The translations under genes were made by a program, and so were the position numbers. Source: JBBDXI01 sp040902425 (GTDB taxonomy: Bacteria; Planctomycetota; Phycisphaerae; Phycisphaerales; UBA1924). Taken from it: a stretch of DNA of 14,502 nt. Below the pieces are notes generated by a model. That model made no database searches. It was not told the origin of the DNA and worked only from the letters and a program-made list of their open reading frames with translations. The DNA is taken from assembly GCA_040902425.1 (NCBI GenBank), contig JBBDXI010000096.1, positions 1 to 14,502 of the forward strand, given 5' to 3'. Every line of letters starts with the position of its first letter. Positions within the stretch are counted from its first letter, which is position 1. Below are positions 12,919 to 14,502 of the stretch, piece after piece.

Positions 12919-14502
12919 TCATCCACTCCCGCCGGGATCACCGTCGGCCGGCCGGCCCCGGCGATGCTCCCGTTTAGCCCGATCATTGCATCCGCGCCCC
13001 GCGCCGGGACCGGTATTTCCCCCGCCTCCACCTGCGCCCGCAGCCGCGCCGCCTGCCGCCGGACGATCAGCGGCTTGATGTAGAACGCCCACGGGATCCC
13101 CAGGCTCACCAGCACCGCGCCGGCGGCGATGATGTGGATCCCCGGGTTGTTCCCCACGCCCAGGATCGTGAAGCTCGCGTACGGGCGCGGCAGCTGCCCG
13201 GCGTCGGCCATCTGCTGCGTGCGGCGCCAGCCGTCGGAGTCCCACCCCGCCTGGCTCAGCTTGAACTGCCGCGGCGAGAGGCGGCTGCCGAGCTGCCCGA
13301 ACACGTTGCCCAGATAGCCGCGCTCCTCCGACCAGATGAACGGCGCCTGCAGCGGCGCGTTGAGCTTCGTGATGTGCTCGTACTGCCGGAAGCCCGGCGG
13401 GCCGCTGCCGTCGTGCGTCGGGATCACCCGCACGATCGACTGGTAGTCCCGCGGCGACCCGCGGTGGTCGTACGCGATCATTTGGAAATCGACGAGCTGG
13501 ATCAAGAACTCCGGGAACCCGTGCATCACCCGCCCGAAGGCCAGCGTCACCGACCGCCCGTCGGGCAGGGCCACCGTCCGCTCCGTCCCCATCCCCGCGC
13601 CCAGGTACCGCGTGAACGGCAGCCACACCGTCCGCCGGAACCCCGCCGGCGTGCCCGGGCCCGCCGCCACCTCCACCGCCAGCATCGCGTGCCCGTGCGT
13701 CCCCACCTCCGCCTTCTCCCGCGCCTGCTCCGGGACCACCCGCGGCCGCTCGATCCGCTCCGCGTGCTCCCAGCGCGGCCCGAAGACCAGGTCGAAGCGA
13801 GGCTGGTCCGCCGTCTGCCCGGCGATGTCCTGCGCCACGGCCCCGGGCCCCGCCGCCGCGAACGGGCGCAGCGGCTGGCGCGGGATGCGGACCAGCCCGC
13901 GCACCGTGCCGTCGGCGCGCTCGTCCATCACCACCTGCATGGGGATCGAGCCGTCGATGTACGACAGGCGGATGGCGGTGTCGGCCGCGCTGCGCACCGG
14001 CATGCCGCGCTCGTTGGTCTCGCTCACCGAGAGGTCCTGGGCGATCTCTGGGAAGCGGTGGTAGACGAACCGGTCGAAGGCCCTGCCGTCGGGCGGCGTC
14101 ACCCGCACCACCGCGTAGCCGCTCTCCGCCCCGCGGTACCCCGCCGTCACGATCGGGAACTCGCTGGAGTGCCCCAGCTCCCGCACCTCCAGCGTGTAGC
14201 CGTTGCCCAGGTTCAGCTTCGAGCCCGGGACGATGGCGAAGACCCGCCGGTTGCCGCCGGCCTGACCTATTTTCGGGTCTGGCCGGTGCTCTTCCTCCCC
14301 CGCCATCTCCACGATCAGCCCGTGCTCCGCCCCCTCAGGCAGCGGCTCGCTCAGGTCCCGCCACCGCTCCTCGGGGGTCTCCCGCAGGTACTCGATCGCC
14401 AGCGCCGGCCGCCCCCCCTCCCGGAACTCCCGGGTCCGCTCCGCCGGGCTCTGCGGCAGGAAGTAGAACGCGAACTCCGACCCCCGCCCCGCCCCGCCCC
14501 CC
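12915..14502 (-). CDS. resB: Cytochrome c biogenesis protein ResB (CcsB), 5' end beyond the window
   Basis: The reading frame is open from the right edge to the TGA at 12915-12917, giving 528 visible residues; the start and N-terminal membrane segments lie outside. The visible part is mostly the extracytoplasmic ResB domain. It includes GSKLNLGNGYTLEVRELGHS, FLIQLVDFQMIAYDHRGSPRDY, a segment EHITKLNAPL that matches the family's conserved 'N.P' region, and RGYLGNVFGQLG. Near the C-terminus is one membrane segment (NPGIHIIAAGAVLVSLGIPWAFYI), then a short basic tail. ResB with CcsA forms the system II haem export and ligation complex. The 4-nt ATGA overlap with ccsA indicates translational coupling. 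Sequence match to ResB is moderate, but the ccsA neighbour supports it. An internal GTG/ATG near 14306-14312 is not a start, because the frame continues upstream with ResB-like coding sequence. Confidence 0.82.
   Translation of the reverse strand, partial: GGGAGRGSEFAFYFLPQSPAERTREFREGGRPALAIEYLRETPEERWRDLSEPLPEGAEHGLIVEMAGEEEHRPDPKIGQAGGNRRVFAIVPGSKLNLGNGYTLEVRELGHSSEFPIVTAGYRGAESGYAVVRVTPPDGRAFDRFVYHRFPEIAQDLSVSETNERGMPVRSAADTAIRLSYIDGSIPMQVVMDERADGTVRGLVRIPRQPLRPFAAAGPGAVAQDIAGQTADQPRFDLVFGPRWEHAERIERPRVVPEQAREKAEVGTHGHAMLAVEVAAGPGTPAGFRRTVWLPFTRYLGAGMGTERTVALPDGRSVTLAFGRVMHGFPEFLIQLVDFQMIAYDHRGSPRDYQSIVRVIPTHDGSGPPGFRQYEHITKLNAPLQAPFIWSEERGYLGNVFGQLGSRLSPRQFKLSQAGWDSDGWRRTQQMADAGQLPRPYASFTILGVGNNPGIHIIAAGAVLVSLGIPWAFYIKPLIVRRQAARLRAQVEAGEIPVPARGADAMIGLNGSIAGAGRPTVIPAGVDE

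Noticed and set aside
11120..12922. 600-residue minus-strand frame overlapping ccsA in another frame
   Set aside because: Shadow frame; ccsA in the correct frame has membrane segments and the haem motif. Its first ATG at 12922 is 4 nt from the true ccsA ATG.
11356..13083. 575-residue plus-strand frame opposite ccsA and resB
   Set aside because: Antisense shadow of recognised membrane protein genes; its translation has no domain-like features.
14306..14312. Internal GTG/ATG as the start of resB
   Set aside because: The frame continues without a stop to the window edge with coding-like composition, so the gene is 5'-truncated by the window, not short.
1..14502. tRNA, rRNA, CRISPR array or transposase
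   Set aside because: Looked for on both strands. No T-loop or cloverleaf, no regularly spaced direct repeats, and no DDE or recombinase motifs were recognised.

Overview
This is a very GC-rich bacterial window (well above 70% G+C by eye) with strongly C- or G-ending codons. Several signs point to a planctomycete of the Phycisphaerae type. Two large secreted proteins end in the same Cys-containing, dockerin-like tandem motif (NCD...LNVADF.CFL..YAAGCP). There are Cys-Cys repeats of the 'ACC..DGTC' kind. A system II cytochrome c maturation pair (ResB-CcsA) has a large extracytoplasmic extension on CcsA. This assignment is inferred from protein style; no rRNA or other marker gene is present.

Layout. 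On the + strand, 144-2066 encodes a secreted beta-helix/adhesin-like protein and 2342-5347 a secreted 1001-residue multidomain protein. Each has a signal peptide and the shared C-terminal dockerin-like module. A 16-bp perfect hairpin (5373-5408) closes this pair. A GT4-family glycosyltransferase follows (5514-6728, GTG start); its stop codon lies inside a 26-bp terminator-like palindrome. That palindrome is shared with a convergent minus-strand gene (6774-7142) for a 122-residue histone-H1-like protein with 45 Lys/Arg and no Asp or Glu. Divergent from it is a class II DAHP synthase (7420-8799), the first step of aromatic amino acid biosynthesis.

The block 8800-10935 looks accessory. It holds a small conserved-looking protein of unknown function (9013-9477) and, converging with it and overlapping by 20 nt, a P-loop kinase fused to a Nudix-type domain (10885-9458, minus). 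By eye its composition is less extreme than its flanks.

From 10936 to the right edge the minus strand carries ccsA/resC and the 3' part of resB, joined by a 4-nt ATGA stop/start overlap. Together they would transport haem and ligate it to c-type apocytochromes outside the cytoplasmic membrane. The ccsA gene holds two in-frame repeat-type palindromic elements. One is exactly 78 bp (26 codons) inside its signal peptide. The other is a triple-hairpin element in a loop before the WWD-like haem motif.

No tRNA, rRNA, CRISPR array, transposase or integrase was recognised. The items most worth a second look are the kinase-Nudix fusion with its convergent partner, the acid-free H1-like protein, and the repeat-derived peptide segments in CcsA.
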